Assembly: GCF_024294785.1 (NCBI RefSeq)
Contig: NZ_JANCLT010000009.1
Location: 62,001-126,000, forward strand
Length of the DNA: 64,000 bases
Source of the DNA: Ectobacillus ponti
Lineage (GTDB): Bacteria > Bacillota > Bacilli > Bacillales > Bacillaceae_G
Direction of reading: 5' to 3'
In this document: positions 7,382 through 16,875 of the stretch, piece by piece
How positions within the stretch are numbered: position 1 is the first letter of the stretch
Layout: each line of letters begins with the position of its first letter
Translations under genes and position numbers: made by a program
The notes under the pieces: generated by a model
What the model was told of the DNA's origin: nothing
The model's database searches: none
What the model saw: only the letters and a program-made list of their open reading frames with translations

Positions 7382-9436
7382 TTAAGAATCATAGAGTATA
7401 TGAATGAGTTCCTGGCTCAGCTTATCAAAGCTTTTCTTTAAATAACGATAATAGGTGCTGGCGGACAAATTGAATTGGGATGCCACCTTTTCATGGCTGC
7501 CGGTCTTTTGTATGTAAAACATCTTCAGCATATGCGACAAAATCCGGTCCTCCTCCGACCGTTTTTCCAGGCTGGACAGGGCCTGAAGCAGACAGAACTT
7601 AAAGTCGCCGGGGCGGAGTGTCTGCCGCAGTGCAGGAAACGTTGCAAACAAGGAATCGATCGTCTCCTCTCCCTCTTTCTGGTGATAGTGGGTCAGAATG
7701 TGCTTCAATGCTTTCGGCAAAGCCTGCCGAAGCTCTTCGCAGTCCTCTGTCTGCTGTTCATATGGATTTTGCAGTGCAGCTGATAAGTCCCGGTTGCGCA
7801 AATCCAGCTGCAGCAGCTGAAATGGAACCTCCTCTGCATAATCCTCTTGATAGAACGGCAGCTCCTGGAATCCCAGCGTTTTCAGCATGCGTATAAAGTC
7901 CGGAAACGGGGACAGGGCGGTAACCAGCTTATCCTCCGTCATCTGCGAGAACAAGTAACGAAATAAATAGGAGGTCGCATCCGGATCGTATTCGGGCATG
8001 GAGGAAATCAGCCAGATTAAGTACTCCTTATCCTGTAAGCCGGAGTGCTCCACGTAGGGACGATACACAGGATTGCGCGAAAACAGCTGTCTCATCCGCT
8101 CGTGCAGCGGAAGAAAGGAGACAAAGCCTGCGAGTTGATTTCCGTGCCAAATGCCCGTAAAGGCGGAAGGTTCTGCCTGCCAGACCTCCCGGATATATTG
8201 CACCTGCTGCCATTTATCGTCAGCAAACGGGCGCAGTGTGAGGATATAGCGCGAAAACATGGACTCCACAGCAGGCAAATCCTGCGCCTCAATCTGCCGG
8301 CAGGAAAACTTGATGCCGCCGCCGGCAAAGCTCAGCGATTTCGGCACACCGTCCTGTATAAAATGCAGCAGATTGTATATGTAGTCCAGCCGCTTCTCCA
8401 CAGGGGCCGTCTTCAGCCGTTCGCGCAGAACCTGAATCCCTTTTTTGGCGGCAGCCGCAAAATCGTCCGGATTGAACAGCTGGTATTCCCGGCTCATCCA
8501 GTCCCGCAGCATATCGTTGATGCGCCAATATCCATTTTCGCTGCGCTCGATCACGTGGAGCTGGCAGAAGTGGTAGAATTCTGCCGGTGTCAGCTTCTGA
8601 TGGCACACCTCATTCAGCAGATGATAATCAAACCACCAAAACAGCGAAGCTGCCCGCAGCTGGTCGCGGAATTCTGCGGAAGAATCGCTGCAAGCGAGCA
8701 GCCGTTTGCTTAACAGCTGGGTCAGATGCCGGAAGGGGAAGCCTTCATCGAGCGGCACATGCCGGTTTTCCAGCACATACTTGCACAGAATCAGCAGGAC
8801 GGCAGGAATTCCCTTGCAATCATTCCCAATGGCGTGCTGGAGCAGATTGTCATGGATGCCCCGCAGCCTGAGATAATCCTGCACCTCTTTTTTGCTCAGG
8901 GATCCCAGCGGCAGCTCGTAAATCATGTCAGTCCAGCCGGGCGTGCGGTGCCAGACCTCGCAAAGCCGGTAGCGAGCGGCGGAGATGAAGCGGACCCGGA
9001 TGGAGAGCTGGGGAATCCAGTGTTCCCGCAGCCACATATGGATGGGGGCCCATTGATCGAGCGTGTCAAGCAGCAGCACCACACCGTCCCGCTCTGCGGC
9101 CAATGTATTCAGGGCGCCGGCCAGGGATTCTCCGTCCATCGGCACCTGCCCGATTTCCCCTTTGAGCGCGGCATGCAGGTCGCGCAGGAACTCCTCCGGT
9201 TCCCTGTAGCCTGCCAGCCCGCTGAAATAATAGATCCTCCGGCCGGGATGCATGTTGCGGAACTTCTTCAAGAGGGTGGTTTTGCCGATGCCCGGCGGCC
9301 CGCAAACATGGAGAAATTGCCAATCATGCTGTGAAAAGGTCAGGTTTGTCAGCATGCCGAGTTCATGCTCCCGGCCGACAAACCATTGATCCTCCACCTG
9401 GGAAAGAAGCTGGCCGATTCTCATTTGGTAATCCAT
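7382..9436 (-). CDS. STAND-type ATPase regulator with GNAT-like middle and C-terminal HTH
   Basis: A 684-residue soluble protein. The N-terminal part is an AAA/STAND NTPase: P-loop GPPGIGKTT at about 46-54 and Walker B LLLDTLDQW at about 121-129, followed by a winged-helix-like region. Residues about 375-545 follow the strand/helix order of a GNAT fold (SCRQIEAQDLPAVESMF, WHGNQLAGFVSFLPL, LKTLGFQELPFY) but lack a clear acetyl-CoA loop. The last 60 residues contain a helix-turn-helix (SHEKVASQFNLSASTYYRYL). It is probably an ATP-controlled transcription regulator; target and ligand are unknown. A ribosome site abuts the first ATG, so Met5 (start 9424) is a possible alternative. The gene stands alone. 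Confidence 0.6.
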   Translation of the reverse strand: MDYQMRIGQLLSQVEDQWFVGREHELGMLTNLTFSQHDWQFLHVCGPPGIGKTTLLKKFRNMHPGRRIYYFSGLAGYREPEEFLRDLHAALKGEIGQVPMDGESLAGALNTLAAERDGVVLLLDTLDQWAPIHMWLREHWIPQLSIRVRFISAARYRLCEVWHRTPGWTDMIYELPLGSLSKKEVQDYLRLRGIHDNLLQHAIGNDCKGIPAVLLILCKYVLENRHVPLDEGFPFRHLTQLLSKRLLACSDSSAEFRDQLRAASLFWWFDYHLLNEVCHQKLTPAEFYHFCQLHVIERSENGYWRINDMLRDWMSREYQLFNPDDFAAAAKKGIQVLRERLKTAPVEKRLDYIYNLLHFIQDGVPKSLSFAGGGIKFSCRQIEAQDLPAVESMFSRYILTLRPFADDKWQQVQYIREVWQAEPSAFTGIWHGNQLAGFVSFLPLHERMRQLFSRNPVYRPYVEHSGLQDKEYLIWLISSMPEYDPDATSYLFRYLFSQMTEDKLVTALSPFPDFIRMLKTLGFQELPFYQEDYAEEVPFQLLQLDLRNRDLSAALQNPYEQQTEDCEELRQALPKALKHILTHYHQKEGEETIDSLFATFPALRQTLRPGDFKFCLLQALSSLEKRSEEDRILSHMLKMFYIQKTGSHEKVASQFNLSASTYYRYLKKSFDKLSQELIHILYDS

Positions 9437-9513
9437 TCCTTCCTACTTTTTTGTTTATTTTAATAGTTTCTTTTTCTGTTTTTTAAAATCCTTCCTTTCC
9501 GGTGCCCGGACAT

Positions 9514-9545
9514 GAAAAGAAGAGACGCACGCACGTCTCTTTTCA
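9514..9545 (-). terminator. Rho-independent terminator after ctaG
   Basis: Read on the minus strand, an 8-bp stem AAGAGACG/CGTCTCTT with a 6-base loop is followed by CTTTTC. It lies directly after the ctaG stop. Confidence 0.7.
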
Positions 9546-10274
9546 GTCCGTCCCCGCAGGTGACAGCCGCGGCTGCGCCTTCTGAAACCATTGCCGGCAG
9601 AACATATATATAAGCAGCAAGTCGATAAGATCGCCGCCGTAGTACATGAGCATCGCGCCGGCCTCCGCCTGCGCTGCAGAGATGCCTGCCGGCGGATGGG
9701 CATAGATGTATTTCGTCAAAATCCCATGTCCGGCAAGTGCCAGCACAAATACAGTTGCGCGGTACGGAAAGCTGAAGCGGCTTGGCACCGGGTCTATATA
9801 TATAATAGAAGCGGTAAATAGATATCCGGCGAACAGCACATGGATGTGAATCAGCGTATGCAGGAGCGGGCTGTGGTGCATATGGCCGTACAGGCCGCCG
9901 GCGTACAGCACCCAGAGTCCGCCGATGTTCAGCAGTGCGGCAACTACTGGATGGTGGTACACCTGCACAGCCGGACTCCGCAGAAAGCGTGTCACCTGCC
10001 GGGCTGCGGCTGTGGGCAGTGTTTTCAGCAGCAGCGTCACCGGGGCTGCCAATACAAGCAAGAGCGGCGCCAGCATGCCGAGCAAGAGGTGCACCAGCAT
10101 ATGGACGGTAAAATCCATGTGCGCCCGCTTCATCAGCAGGACGGCTGTTTCCGCCGCAAACACCCCGGCAATCCAGCACAGCGACCTCAGCTTTGGCCAT
10201 TCCTGCCGGGACTCAGCCGCCAGATAGACGACAATCGCCAAGGCGAAGGGAAGCGCCCGCAGGATTTCATTCAT
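9543..10274 (-). CDS. ctaG: Cytochrome c oxidase assembly factor CtaG family (caa3_CtaG)
   Basis: A 243-residue integral membrane protein with about six to seven predicted helices. It has the histidine pattern of the caa3-type CtaG family (HMDFTVHMLVHLLLGMLAP, YGHMHHSPLLHTLIHIHVLF, GHGILTKYIYAHPPAG). The family is needed for assembly of caa3 oxidase, probably by copper delivery at the membrane. It overlaps the DUF2243 gene by 8 bases, so the two are translated together. No oxidase subunit genes are visible here. Confidence 0.85.
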   Translation of the reverse strand: MNEILRALPFALAIVVYLAAESRQEWPKLRSLCWIAGVFAAETAVLLMKRAHMDFTVHMLVHLLLGMLAPLLLVLAAPVTLLLKTLPTAAARQVTRFLRSPAVQVYHHPVVAALLNIGGLWVLYAGGLYGHMHHSPLLHTLIHIHVLFAGYLFTASIIYIDPVPSRFSFPYRATVFVLALAGHGILTKYIYAHPPAGISAAQAEAGAMLMYYGGDLIDLLLIYMFCRQWFQKAQPRLSPAGTD

Positions 10275-10698
10275 AGGCTGCCTCCCGCCTCTTCATGAGG
10301 TACAGGCCAAGTGCGATGGCGGACACTGCCGCCACGTTCCATAAAATATCGTACGGCAGAATCTCAACATTGTAGCGGATTTGATGCAGGCGCATCACCT
10401 TATGCTGGATCGTGCCGTCATAGAAGTTGAAGCCGCCCGCGCCAAGCAGCACCGCTCCCGCCCAGTGCTTCGGCTGCCAGGCTTGCCGCCGGCGCAGATC
10501 GGCTACAAGAAAGAGGGAGCCGACTGTGGCGAACCAGCTGACGGCATGAAACAGGCCATCTGATACAAGGCCGATGGCCATGGTCGATTTGTCATAAAAA
10601 TGATGCCAGTGCAGCAGCTGATGAAAGACGGTTTCATCGATAAAAGCCGCCACGCCAAGCCCGAAGAGGAGACCGGCCCATACATTCTGCTTTTCCAT
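10267..10698 (-). CDS. DUF2243 membrane protein
   Basis: A 143-residue membrane protein with four predicted helices and many histidines (DETVFHQLLHWHHFYDKS, GTIQHKVMRLHQIRYNV), typical of DUF2243. The start (MEKQNVWAG) is set by an AGGAGTG ribosome site. Pairing with a CtaG-type gene is common for this family and suggests a role in metal handling at the membrane or oxidase assembly; this is inference. The region up to the divergent ZIP gene is about 100 bp and should hold both promoters. Confidence 0.8.
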   Translation of the reverse strand: MEKQNVWAGLLFGLGVAAFIDETVFHQLLHWHHFYDKSTMAIGLVSDGLFHAVSWFATVGSLFLVADLRRRQAWQPKHWAGAVLLGAGGFNFYDGTIQHKVMRLHQIRYNVEILPYDILWNVAAVSAIALGLYLMKRREAAYE

Positions 10699-10802
10699 GC
10701 TCTCACTCCTTTTTTCCTCAGTGTGGACGGGCGCCGGGCGCTTCAAACATAATTCCGCCGGCTTGTACATATATAAGTAGAAAAACGAGTATGGGAGAGC
10801 CT

Positions 10803-11528
10803 ATGGACGAAACGTATATCGGAAGTGCCCTGACTGCAGCCTGTACTGTGCTGGGCGCGCTGCCGGCCATCTTTTTTCAAAATGTGTCACACCGCAAAAA
10901 AGACACGCTGCTTGCCTATACAGCGGGCATTATGGTGGCGGCTTCCACCTACGGGCTGATTCCGTCTGCCCTGAAGCTGTCGAATGTGCCTGTTTTAACA
11001 ATTGGCATTTTGCTTGGGACCGTAACACTGACTATATTGGAGAAGTACATAGCGGGAGGGGAGCAGCACCTGAAGGGATCGCTGAACCGGCGGCGTGCGC
11101 TGGTGCTCCTGATGTCCATGAGCATTCATAATTTGCCGGAGGGGCTGTCGGTCGGGGTGAGCTATGCGAGCAACCCGTATGAGCTCGGGCCGCTTGTATC
11201 CTTTGCGATGGGGCTGCAGAACATTCCGGAAGGCTTCCTCATGGCGCTTCTGCTTGTGTCGAATGGCATTGCCCCGTTCCGGGCGTTTTTATATGTCACC
11301 TTCACCGGGCTTCTGGAGCTGTTCTCCGCCGCCATTGGCATTACGTTTGCCGGTGCCTTTGCCCATTTGATTCCGTATGGCTTGGCATTTGCAGCCGGCT
11401 CCATGCTGTTTGTCGTGTACAAGGATTTGATTCCGGAGAGCCACGGCGACGGCAACGAACAGCCGGCCACCTTTTCCTTTATCTTCGGGCTGCTGACGAT
11501 GATCAGCCTGACGCAATGGCTCAGGTAG
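10803..11528 (+). CDS. ZIP-family metal (zinc/iron) transporter
   Basis: A 241-residue membrane protein of the ZIP/GufA type, which imports Zn2+ and other divalent metals. It has about eight membrane helices. The metal-site motifs are present: HNLPEGLSVGVS in helix 4 and QNIPEGFLMALLL in helix 5. The ATG at 10803 follows GGGAGAG at good spacing; an ATG at 10791 is in frame but has no ribosome site. It diverges from the DUF2243/ctaG pair. Confidence 0.9.
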   Translation: MDETYIGSALTAACTVLGALPAIFFQNVSHRKKDTLLAYTAGIMVAASTYGLIPSALKLSNVPVLTIGILLGTVTLTILEKYIAGGEQHLKGSLNRRRALVLLMSMSIHNLPEGLSVGVSYASNPYELGPLVSFAMGLQNIPEGFLMALLLVSNGIAPFRAFLYVTFTGLLELFSAAIGITFAGAFAHLIPYGLAFAAGSMLFVVYKDLIPESHGDGNEQPATFSFIFGLLTMISLTQWLR

Positions 11529-11532
11529 GTGT

Positions 11533-11796
11533 TCACTGCTCCCTGGCTTCCTGAAGCTCCGCTTTTTCCTTTTCCAGCGCTCTGACCTGCCGCTGCAACA
11601 CGAAGCTGCGGAACAAGCCGATGGAGCCCATGATGAGCCCGCCGAGCAGGGCGGAGCCGAGAATCACGAGGATCAGCGGGATGCTTGCTGTTCCAAACAC
11701 GTAGCTCACCTGTACAGGCTTCACGTTCACAACTGCGAGCACCGCGATGATGATCGCAAACAGCAGGGCAAAGATAAGATTCCATTGCAGCTTCAT
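11533..11796 (-). CDS. LapA-domain (DUF1049) small membrane protein
   Basis: An 87-residue protein with two membrane helices (residues about 5-25 and 38-62) separated by NVKPVQVSYVFG, followed by a charged coiled-coil tail (RQVRALEKEKAELQEA). This is the usual LapA/DUF1049 arrangement. A GGAGG site precedes the ATG. Function in Firmicutes is not established. It converges with the ZIP gene and diverges from the next gene. Confidence 0.8.
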   Translation of the reverse strand: MKLQWNLIFALLFAIIIAVLAVVNVKPVQVSYVFGTASIPLILVILGSALLGGLIMGSIGLFRSFVLQRQVRALEKEKAELQEAREQ

Positions 11797-11868
11797 GACT
11801 TGCCTCCGTTCCTCTTTTCTTTTATTATGCAAAGTAATCCAGCACGACATACAAAGGGAGGAAAAGAG

Positions 11869-12240
11869 ATGCTGTTGTTTGTGTACGGCACATTGCGCAA
11901 GGATGAGCATAACCATCATTATCTGGAGGGGGCGGAATGCGTGGCTGAGGTCTGCTGGACGGCGGGGCGGTTGCACGATACCGGCCTTGGCTATCCGGCG
12001 CTGGAGGAGGCGGAGGGGCAGGTATACGGAGAATTGTACCGCATCACCGAGGCGCACCTGCCGGCCATTGATGAATTGGAGGACTATGTGGAGGGCAGCA
12101 CCGACAATTTGTATGAGCGGGTGACCCGGCAGATTATGACGGAAACGGGGGCGCATGAGGCATTTGTGTATGTCATCCATCCGAATTACCGGCATCTGCT
12201 GCAGGTGCACCTTGCCGGTGGCGATTGGAGGAAGCGCTGA
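11869..12240 (+). CDS. Gamma-glutamylcyclotransferase-like protein (AIG2/YtfP family)
   Basis: A 123-residue protein of the gamma-glutamylcyclotransferase/AIG2 fold. The N terminus MLLFVYGTLRKDEHNH is the hallmark substrate-loop motif (YGTLR). The DELEDY segment contains the conserved acidic residue expected to act as general base. Members release 5-oxoproline from gamma-glutamyl amines; the substrate here is unknown. The start follows AAAGGGAGG. Confidence 0.85.
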   Translation: MLLFVYGTLRKDEHNHHYLEGAECVAEVCWTAGRLHDTGLGYPALEEAEGQVYGELYRITEAHLPAIDELEDYVEGSTDNLYERVTRQIMTETGAHEAFVYVIHPNYRHLLQVHLAGGDWRKR

Positions 12241-12253
12241 GCGGGCCGATTCT

Positions 12254-12459
12254 AATTGTAGGAAAAGCGCGGTGAATTGTAGGAAGCATGCTGTGATTTG
12301 TAGGAAAGTCCGTTTGATTTGCAGGAAAAGCAGGCTGACTGTCGGGAATCGCGCTCAATTGTAGGAAAAGCACGGTGAATTGTAGGAAGCCTGCTGTGAT
12401 TTGTAGGAAAGTCCATTTGATTTGCAGGAAAAGCAGGCTGACTGTCGGGAAGCAAGAGC
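12254..12459. repeat. Ten tandem 21-bp units arranged as two 103-bp super-units
   Basis: Ten units of 19-21 bp with the core TTGTAGGAA (or TTGCAGGAA / CTGTCGGGAA) fill the gap between the cyclotransferase gene and the chemoreceptor terminator. Units start at 12254, 12275, 12296, 12317, 12338, 12357, 12378, 12399, 12420 and 12441. Units 1-5 (12254-12356) and 6-10 (12357-12459) are two near-identical 103-bp blocks that differ mainly in the last unit. There is no open frame or spacer diversity. Confidence 0.9.
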
Positions 12460-12490
12460 AAAAAGAGCCAACCCGATGCCGGGTTGGCTC
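12460..12490 (-). terminator. Rho-independent terminator of the chemoreceptor gene
   Basis: A perfect 11-bp stem GAGCCAACCCG/CGGGTTGGCTC with a 4-base loop, followed on the minus strand by TTTTTGCTC. It lies 5 bp after the chemoreceptor stop. Confidence 0.9.
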
Positions 12491-12495
12491 AGCAA

Positions 12496-14535
12496 TTATA
12501 TCTTGAAGACAGCAACGAGCTCTTCGAGGCTTTGGGACATGCCGCGCAGCTCAGTTGTCGCGGTGCGCATGCTTTCCACCGAAGCAAGCTGCTCCTGCAT
12601 GGCTGCCGCGGCTTCCTGCGTGCTCACAGAGGAGTGGCGGGAAATGCCGGACAGGTTCTCGACAGAAGCACTCAGCTCTTCTGCGCTGGCTGCCATCTGC
12701 TCGGAAGCTGCGGACACCTCTTGGATCTGGGCGCTGACCTGCTCCACCAGTGCCACGATGCTTGCAAAGGTATGGCCTGCTTCCTCCACGACAAGCTTGC
12801 CGGCCTTCGCTTCGGCTGTGCCTTTTTCCATTGCCTGCACAGCCTGGTTTGTGTGCCCCTGTATATAGCTGATCAGGTCGCTGATTTGGGCTGCCGATTC
12901 GGCGGACTGCTCCGCGAGCTTGCGCACTTCCTCCGCCACAATCGCAAAGCCGCGTCCATGCTCGCCGGCACGGGCTGCTTCAATCGCAGCATTGAGCGCC
13001 AGCAGATTCGTCTGATCGGAGATGGAAGAAATCACGCTGATGATCTCGCCGATTTCTTTGGAGCGCATGCCAAGCTCGGCGATGACGCCGGCTGACTGTT
13101 CCACTGTTTCATGGAGCGCCGCCATCTGCTGGACAGAGCGTTCAATCGCTGCTTTTCCATCCTTCGCCTGCAGCGCTGCCTGCCGGGAATCCGCAGATAC
13201 ACTGGAGGAGGCCTCCGCAATGACCTGAATGCCCTGAGACATTTCCGTCATGGCGCGCACACTTTCCTCCAGGCTGTTCAGCTGGGTCATGGAGCCGGCT
13301 GCGACCTGCTGCATGGCTGCTGTAATCTGCTCGCTTGCCGCGCTTGTCTGGCCCGCATTCTGCTCCAGCTGCTCCGCTGTTTGCAGCACATGCTGCGCAT
13401 TGTCAGATACCTTGCCGATCATTTGGCGCAGGTTCTCTGTCATGGCATTAAAGTTCTCTGCCATATCGTGGAATTCATCAGCGGAACGAATGTCCAGCTG
13501 TGCTGTCATATCGCCCTCCGCCATGACCGTGGACAGAGCATTGACCTTCTGCAGGTTTTTGGAGATATAAGAAATATACAGGTACACGGCAATGCCGATT
13601 ACGACAAGAGCCACCACGCCGATAACACTGAGTGTCAGCAGCAGCTGATTGGCCGGACCGTTGATTTCGGCATCCGGCATGGTCAGCACCAGCACCCAGC
13701 CGGTCTGCTCAATCTTCTCGGCATACACATGAGTGCCGTCTGCCAGCCCGGTTGTTTTATCCTTGGACAGGATGGAAGCAGCCAGCTGCTTCAGTTCTTT
13801 GCCGGAATCCTTCTTCAGGTTCGCTTTCATAACTTTGCTGGCATCCGGATTGGCTAGATACACGCCGGAACGGTCCACCAGAAAGGCGGAGCCGGTCTTG
13901 CCAACCTTCAGCTTTCGCACCATGGACTGAATCTGGCCGATTTCAATATCGCCTGTTACCACACCCATCAGTTTCTTCTCGGCATTATAAAATGGAATGC
14001 TGGCGGTAATGGTCGTGGCATTAATTTTTGGATCATAAAACGGATCGGTGTACACCACTTTGTCTGTCTTGTTTTCGGCACCCATGGAGTACCAAGGCTG
14101 GTCCGGATAGTTTACGCTTGGATCGCTGTACTCCTCAGTCAGCTTCACGCGGCTTCCGTCATGGTAGCCGTACGTGGAGAAAAATTTCGTGTCGCCCTTG
14201 TACTGATACGGGGCAAAAAAGACACCAAGGCCGTACAGGATATCGCCGTTTTTCTCCAGCATATTTTGCACCATGCTGTGGTAATCCTCCAGCGTATATT
14301 GGCCGGCCTTCTGCTCAATGGTGCGGGCAAAGCCCTGAGCGAGAGAGGAGTGGGCCGAAATGCGGGCACGAATCACGTTGGATGTGCTGTCGAGCAAATG
14401 GTCCATCTTTTGGTCCGCTTCATTCTGAATCAGCGTACGTGCAAACAAGAAGGATACGCTGGACATAACCAGCAGGGTAACTAGAATAACAGGCAGAATA
14501 ATAGCAAGCGCCTTTGTTTTAATCGTTCTCAGCAC
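12496..14535 (-). CDS. Methyl-accepting chemotaxis protein with dCache sensor
   Basis: A 679-residue chemoreceptor. An N-terminal membrane helix (about 10-32) is followed by a periplasmic-type dCache_1 sensor (about 35-285, with [24 protein letters not shown] and [14 protein letters not shown]). Then come a second helix (about 300-325), a HAMP domain and the signalling domain with the conserved hairpin tip [20 protein letters not shown]. The GTG start follows GGAGGAAATGAAGCT. dCache domains commonly bind amino acids or small organic acids; the ligand is unknown. The gene is monocistronic with its own terminator. Confidence 0.95.
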   Translation of the reverse strand: MLRTIKTKALAIILPVILVTLLVMSSVSFLFARTLIQNEADQKMDHLLDSTSNVIRARISAHSSLAQGFARTIEQKAGQYTLEDYHSMVQNMLEKNGDILYGLGVFFAPYQYKGDTKFFSTYGYHDGSRVKLTEEYSDPSVNYPDQPWYSMGAENKTDKVVYTDPFYDPKINATTITASIPFYNAEKKLMGVVTGDIEIGQIQSMVRKLKVGKTGSAFLVDRSGVYLANPDASKVMKANLKKDSGKELKQLAASILSKDKTTGLADGTHVYAEKIEQTGWVLVLTMPDAEINGPANQLLLTLSVIGVVALVVIGIAVYLYISYISKNLQKVNALSTVMAEGDMTAQLDIRSADEFHDMAENFNAMTENLRQMIGKVSDNAQHVLQTAEQLEQNAGQTSAASEQITAAMQQVAAGSMTQLNSLEESVRAMTEMSQGIQVIAEASSSVSADSRQAALQAKDGKAAIERSVQQMAALHETVEQSAGVIAELGMRSKEIGEIISVISSISDQTNLLALNAAIEAARAGEHGRGFAIVAEEVRKLAEQSAESAAQISDLISYIQGHTNQAVQAMEKGTAEAKAGKLVVEEAGHTFASIVALVEQVSAQIQEVSAASEQMAASAEELSASVENLSGISRHSSVSTQEAAAAMQEQLASVESMRTATTELRGMSQSLEELVAVFKI

Positions 14536-14645
14536 AGCTTCATTTCCTCCTTATGATTATTATAATAAGATTTTATAATATTACTCATTGATTATATCCG
14601 GGATGGTCTGACCATGCACTAGGAAGACCCTCCTAATTTTCACAT

Positions 14646-14676
14646 GAAAAACAGCCTGCCCCCATAGGACAGACTG
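14646..14676 (-). terminator. Rho-independent terminator after the RNase J gene
   Basis: On the minus strand a 10-bp stem CAGTCTGTCC/GGGCAGGCTG (two G-T pairs) is followed by TTTTTC, just downstream of the RNase J stop. Confidence 0.8.
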
Positions 14677-14682
14677 CACATC

Positions 14683-16347
14683 TTATACTTCAATAATAAC
14701 CGGCAAAATCATCGGCCGGCGCTTTGTCCGGGCAAATACGAACTGGCTGAGCTTTTCCTTCATTTCCTTCTTCATCACGCTCCACTGATGCACATGCTCC
14801 CGCTGCAGGTTGCGCATCGTGGTCGCCACAAGATTGGTAAGCTCGCGGATGAGGTCTTCAGAATCGCGCATATGCACGAAGCCGCGGGAGATGATGTCCG
14901 GTCCGGAAATAATTTTGCCCTCGGAACGGCTGAGCGTCACAATGACAACAAGCATGCCATCCTCCGCGAGCTGCTTGCGGTCGCGCAGCACCACCGTGCC
15001 GACCTCTCCGATGCTCAGGCCGTCGACATACACGTTGCCTGCCGGAACAGTGCGCGTGCAGCGGGCTTCGCCGCCCTGGATGTCCACGACATCGCCATTT
15101 TTAATAATGAAAATATTCTCCGGCTTCACGCCGACGGACTCCGCCAATTGCCGGTGATGATGCAGCATGCGGAATTCGCCGTGGATTGGCACAAAGTATT
15201 TCGGCTTCATGAGCGTGAGCATGAGCTTCAGCTCCTCCTGGTAGCCGTGGCCGGAAACGTGCATGCCGGTTGAGCTGCCGGAGCCGTAAATGACGCGGGC
15301 GCGCAGCGCGAACAGATTGTCAATCATCCGGGATACGTTGCGCTCATTGCCCGGAATCGGGCTCGCCGCCAGGATGATGGTATCCTCCGGCAGCACCTCC
15401 ACCCCGCGGAAGCTGTTCGTGGCAAGACGCGCCAGCGCCGCCATCGGTTCGCCCTGGCTGCCGGTGCAAAGAACAGCGACCCGTTCCGGCGGCAGCGTGT
15501 TGATGTCCTGCTGCTCAATCAGCATGCCCTCCGGAATGTGGAGATAGCCTTGCTCCATTGCCACATTCACGACATTGACCATGCTGCGGCCAAGCAGGGC
15601 GAGCTTGCGGTTTGTTTTCATCGCAGCTTCGACGACCTGTTGGACACGGACGACATTGGAGGCGAAGGTGGAGACGAAAATTTTGCGCTGTGCCTTCAGA
15701 AAGGCTTCCTCCATGTGCTTGCCCACCATCTGCTCAGACGGGGTGAAGCCCGGCCGCTCCGCGTTCGTGCTCTCGGAAATAAGGAGGAGCACACCTTCCT
15801 CACCGATACGCGCCATTTTATGAATATCCGGATATTGGCCGTTGACCGGGGTCAAGTCGAAGCGGAAGTCGCCTGTATGCACCACAACTCCCTCAGGCGT
15901 GTGAAAAGCGATGCCGAGGCAGTCCGGGATACTGTGATTCGTCCGGAAAAAGGTGAGTCTCATCCCCCCAAACTGCAGCTCCGAGTCCAAGGTAATCGTA
16001 TGTAATTCTGTCTCCCGCTGCAGCCCATGCTCCTGTAGCTTCAGGTCGATGAGCCCGAGCGTAATGCGCGTGGCATAAATCGGGACGTTCAATTGCTTTA
16101 AAAAATAGCTGACGCCGCCAATATGGTCCTCATGGCCGTGGGTGACGACGAGCGCCCGCACCCGGTCCCGGTTTTCCAGTAAATATGTCACATCGGGAAT
16201 GACCAAATCAATGCCGGGCAAGCCCTCATCGGGAAACTTGGCCCCCGCATCCACGACAATGATGTCCTCGTCATATTGAATGGCATACATATTCTTTCCA
16301 ATTTCGTTAATGCCGCCGAGGGCAAAAAATGATAGTGCTGCCGCCAC
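14683..16347 (-). CDS. Ribonuclease J
   Basis: A 554-residue metallo-beta-lactamase/beta-CASP nuclease of the RNase J family, involved in mRNA decay and rRNA maturation (5'-3' exonuclease and endonuclease). The catalytic motif THGHEDHIGG is intact, unlike RNase J2, where it is degenerate. Other motifs are HTGDFRFD, CTGSQGEPMAAL, ASPIPGNE, HVSGHGYQEELKLM and PIHGEFRM, and the conserved C terminus ends TKRRPMILPVIIEV. Features such as NAERPGFTPSE recall the J2 side, so paralogue assignment (J1 or J2) is open. The GTG start follows AAGGAGG. It is the last gene of a three-gene operon. Confidence 0.93.
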   Translation of the reverse strand: MAAALSFFALGGINEIGKNMYAIQYDEDIIVVDAGAKFPDEGLPGIDLVIPDVTYLLENRDRVRALVVTHGHEDHIGGVSYFLKQLNVPIYATRITLGLIDLKLQEHGLQRETELHTITLDSELQFGGMRLTFFRTNHSIPDCLGIAFHTPEGVVVHTGDFRFDLTPVNGQYPDIHKMARIGEEGVLLLISESTNAERPGFTPSEQMVGKHMEEAFLKAQRKIFVSTFASNVVRVQQVVEAAMKTNRKLALLGRSMVNVVNVAMEQGYLHIPEGMLIEQQDINTLPPERVAVLCTGSQGEPMAALARLATNSFRGVEVLPEDTIILAASPIPGNERNVSRMIDNLFALRARVIYGSGSSTGMHVSGHGYQEELKLMLTLMKPKYFVPIHGEFRMLHHHRQLAESVGVKPENIFIIKNGDVVDIQGGEARCTRTVPAGNVYVDGLSIGEVGTVVLRDRKQLAEDGMLVVIVTLSRSEGKIISGPDIISRGFVHMRDSEDLIRELTNLVATTMRNLQREHVHQWSVMKKEMKEKLSQFVFARTKRRPMILPVIIEV

Positions 16348-16371
16348 AGTCCGCGACCTCCTTCAAAAATC

Positions 16372-16869
16372 TCATTCTTCTGTTACCATTTCCCTATTTT
16401 TACCGGTTTTATTCTGCCTGTACCAGCAGAGCCCCTTATAAAACAGCAGCAGGGACGACATGGCAAGGAGATATACGGGCAAGGGGTAAATCAAATGCCA
16501 GCCGTGATAGGAAAACACCCGGATGCGGACAAGCAGATATTCAAAGCCGACCGCAAACAGCGACCAAACGACAAAATAGAGGATGGGAGCGAGCTTTCGC
16601 GGCTTGAGCCAATCGTACAAATAGATGAACAGGTAGCCGAATGCCGGATATACCCCGTACAGGAGCAAATTAAAGAACCCGTATCGTTTCATATCGGTAA
16701 TATCGTACAGGTCGTACGGAGCAACACCCAGTGTGTGGTCCGCGATTTTCGGAAAAGAAATGCTCAACAGTACAAGCAGTGGCGTAATGTCGCCGGGCAG
16801 CCTGCGCTCCCAGGAGAAGGTGACCAGCAGCAGGAGCACGAGGATGCACAAAAACAGAGACAGGATCAT
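16372..16869 (-). CDS. CBO0543-type membrane protein
   Basis: A 165-residue protein with about five membrane helices. Aromatic-rich loops (DLYDITDMKRYGFFNLLLYGVYPAFGYLFIY, quoted in part: GVYPAFGYLFIYLYDW; and YHGWHLIYPLPVYL) are typical of the CBO0543 family of Firmicutes. Function unknown. It has no clear ribosome site and begins 6 bp after the preceding stop, so it is probably translated by coupling. It lies 24 bp upstream of the RNase J gene. Confidence 0.7.
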   Translation of the reverse strand: MILSLFLCILVLLLLVTFSWERRLPGDITPLLVLLSISFPKIADHTLGVAPYDLYDITDMKRYGFFNLLLYGVYPAFGYLFIYLYDWLKPRKLAPILYFVVWSLFAVGFEYLLVRIRVFSYHGWHLIYPLPVYLLAMSSLLLFYKGLCWYRQNKTGKNREMVTEE

Positions 16870-16875
16870 AGCGTC

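Noticed and set aside
12254-12459. CRISPR-like array
   Set aside because: Units are contiguous 19-21-mers with no unique spacers of 30-40 bp, they are duplicated as a block, and no cas genes are visible.
14603-14615. ATGGTC-T-GACCAT palindrome upstream of the chemoreceptor gene as an operator
   Set aside because: Short, with no second copy and no linked regulator, so too little to call.
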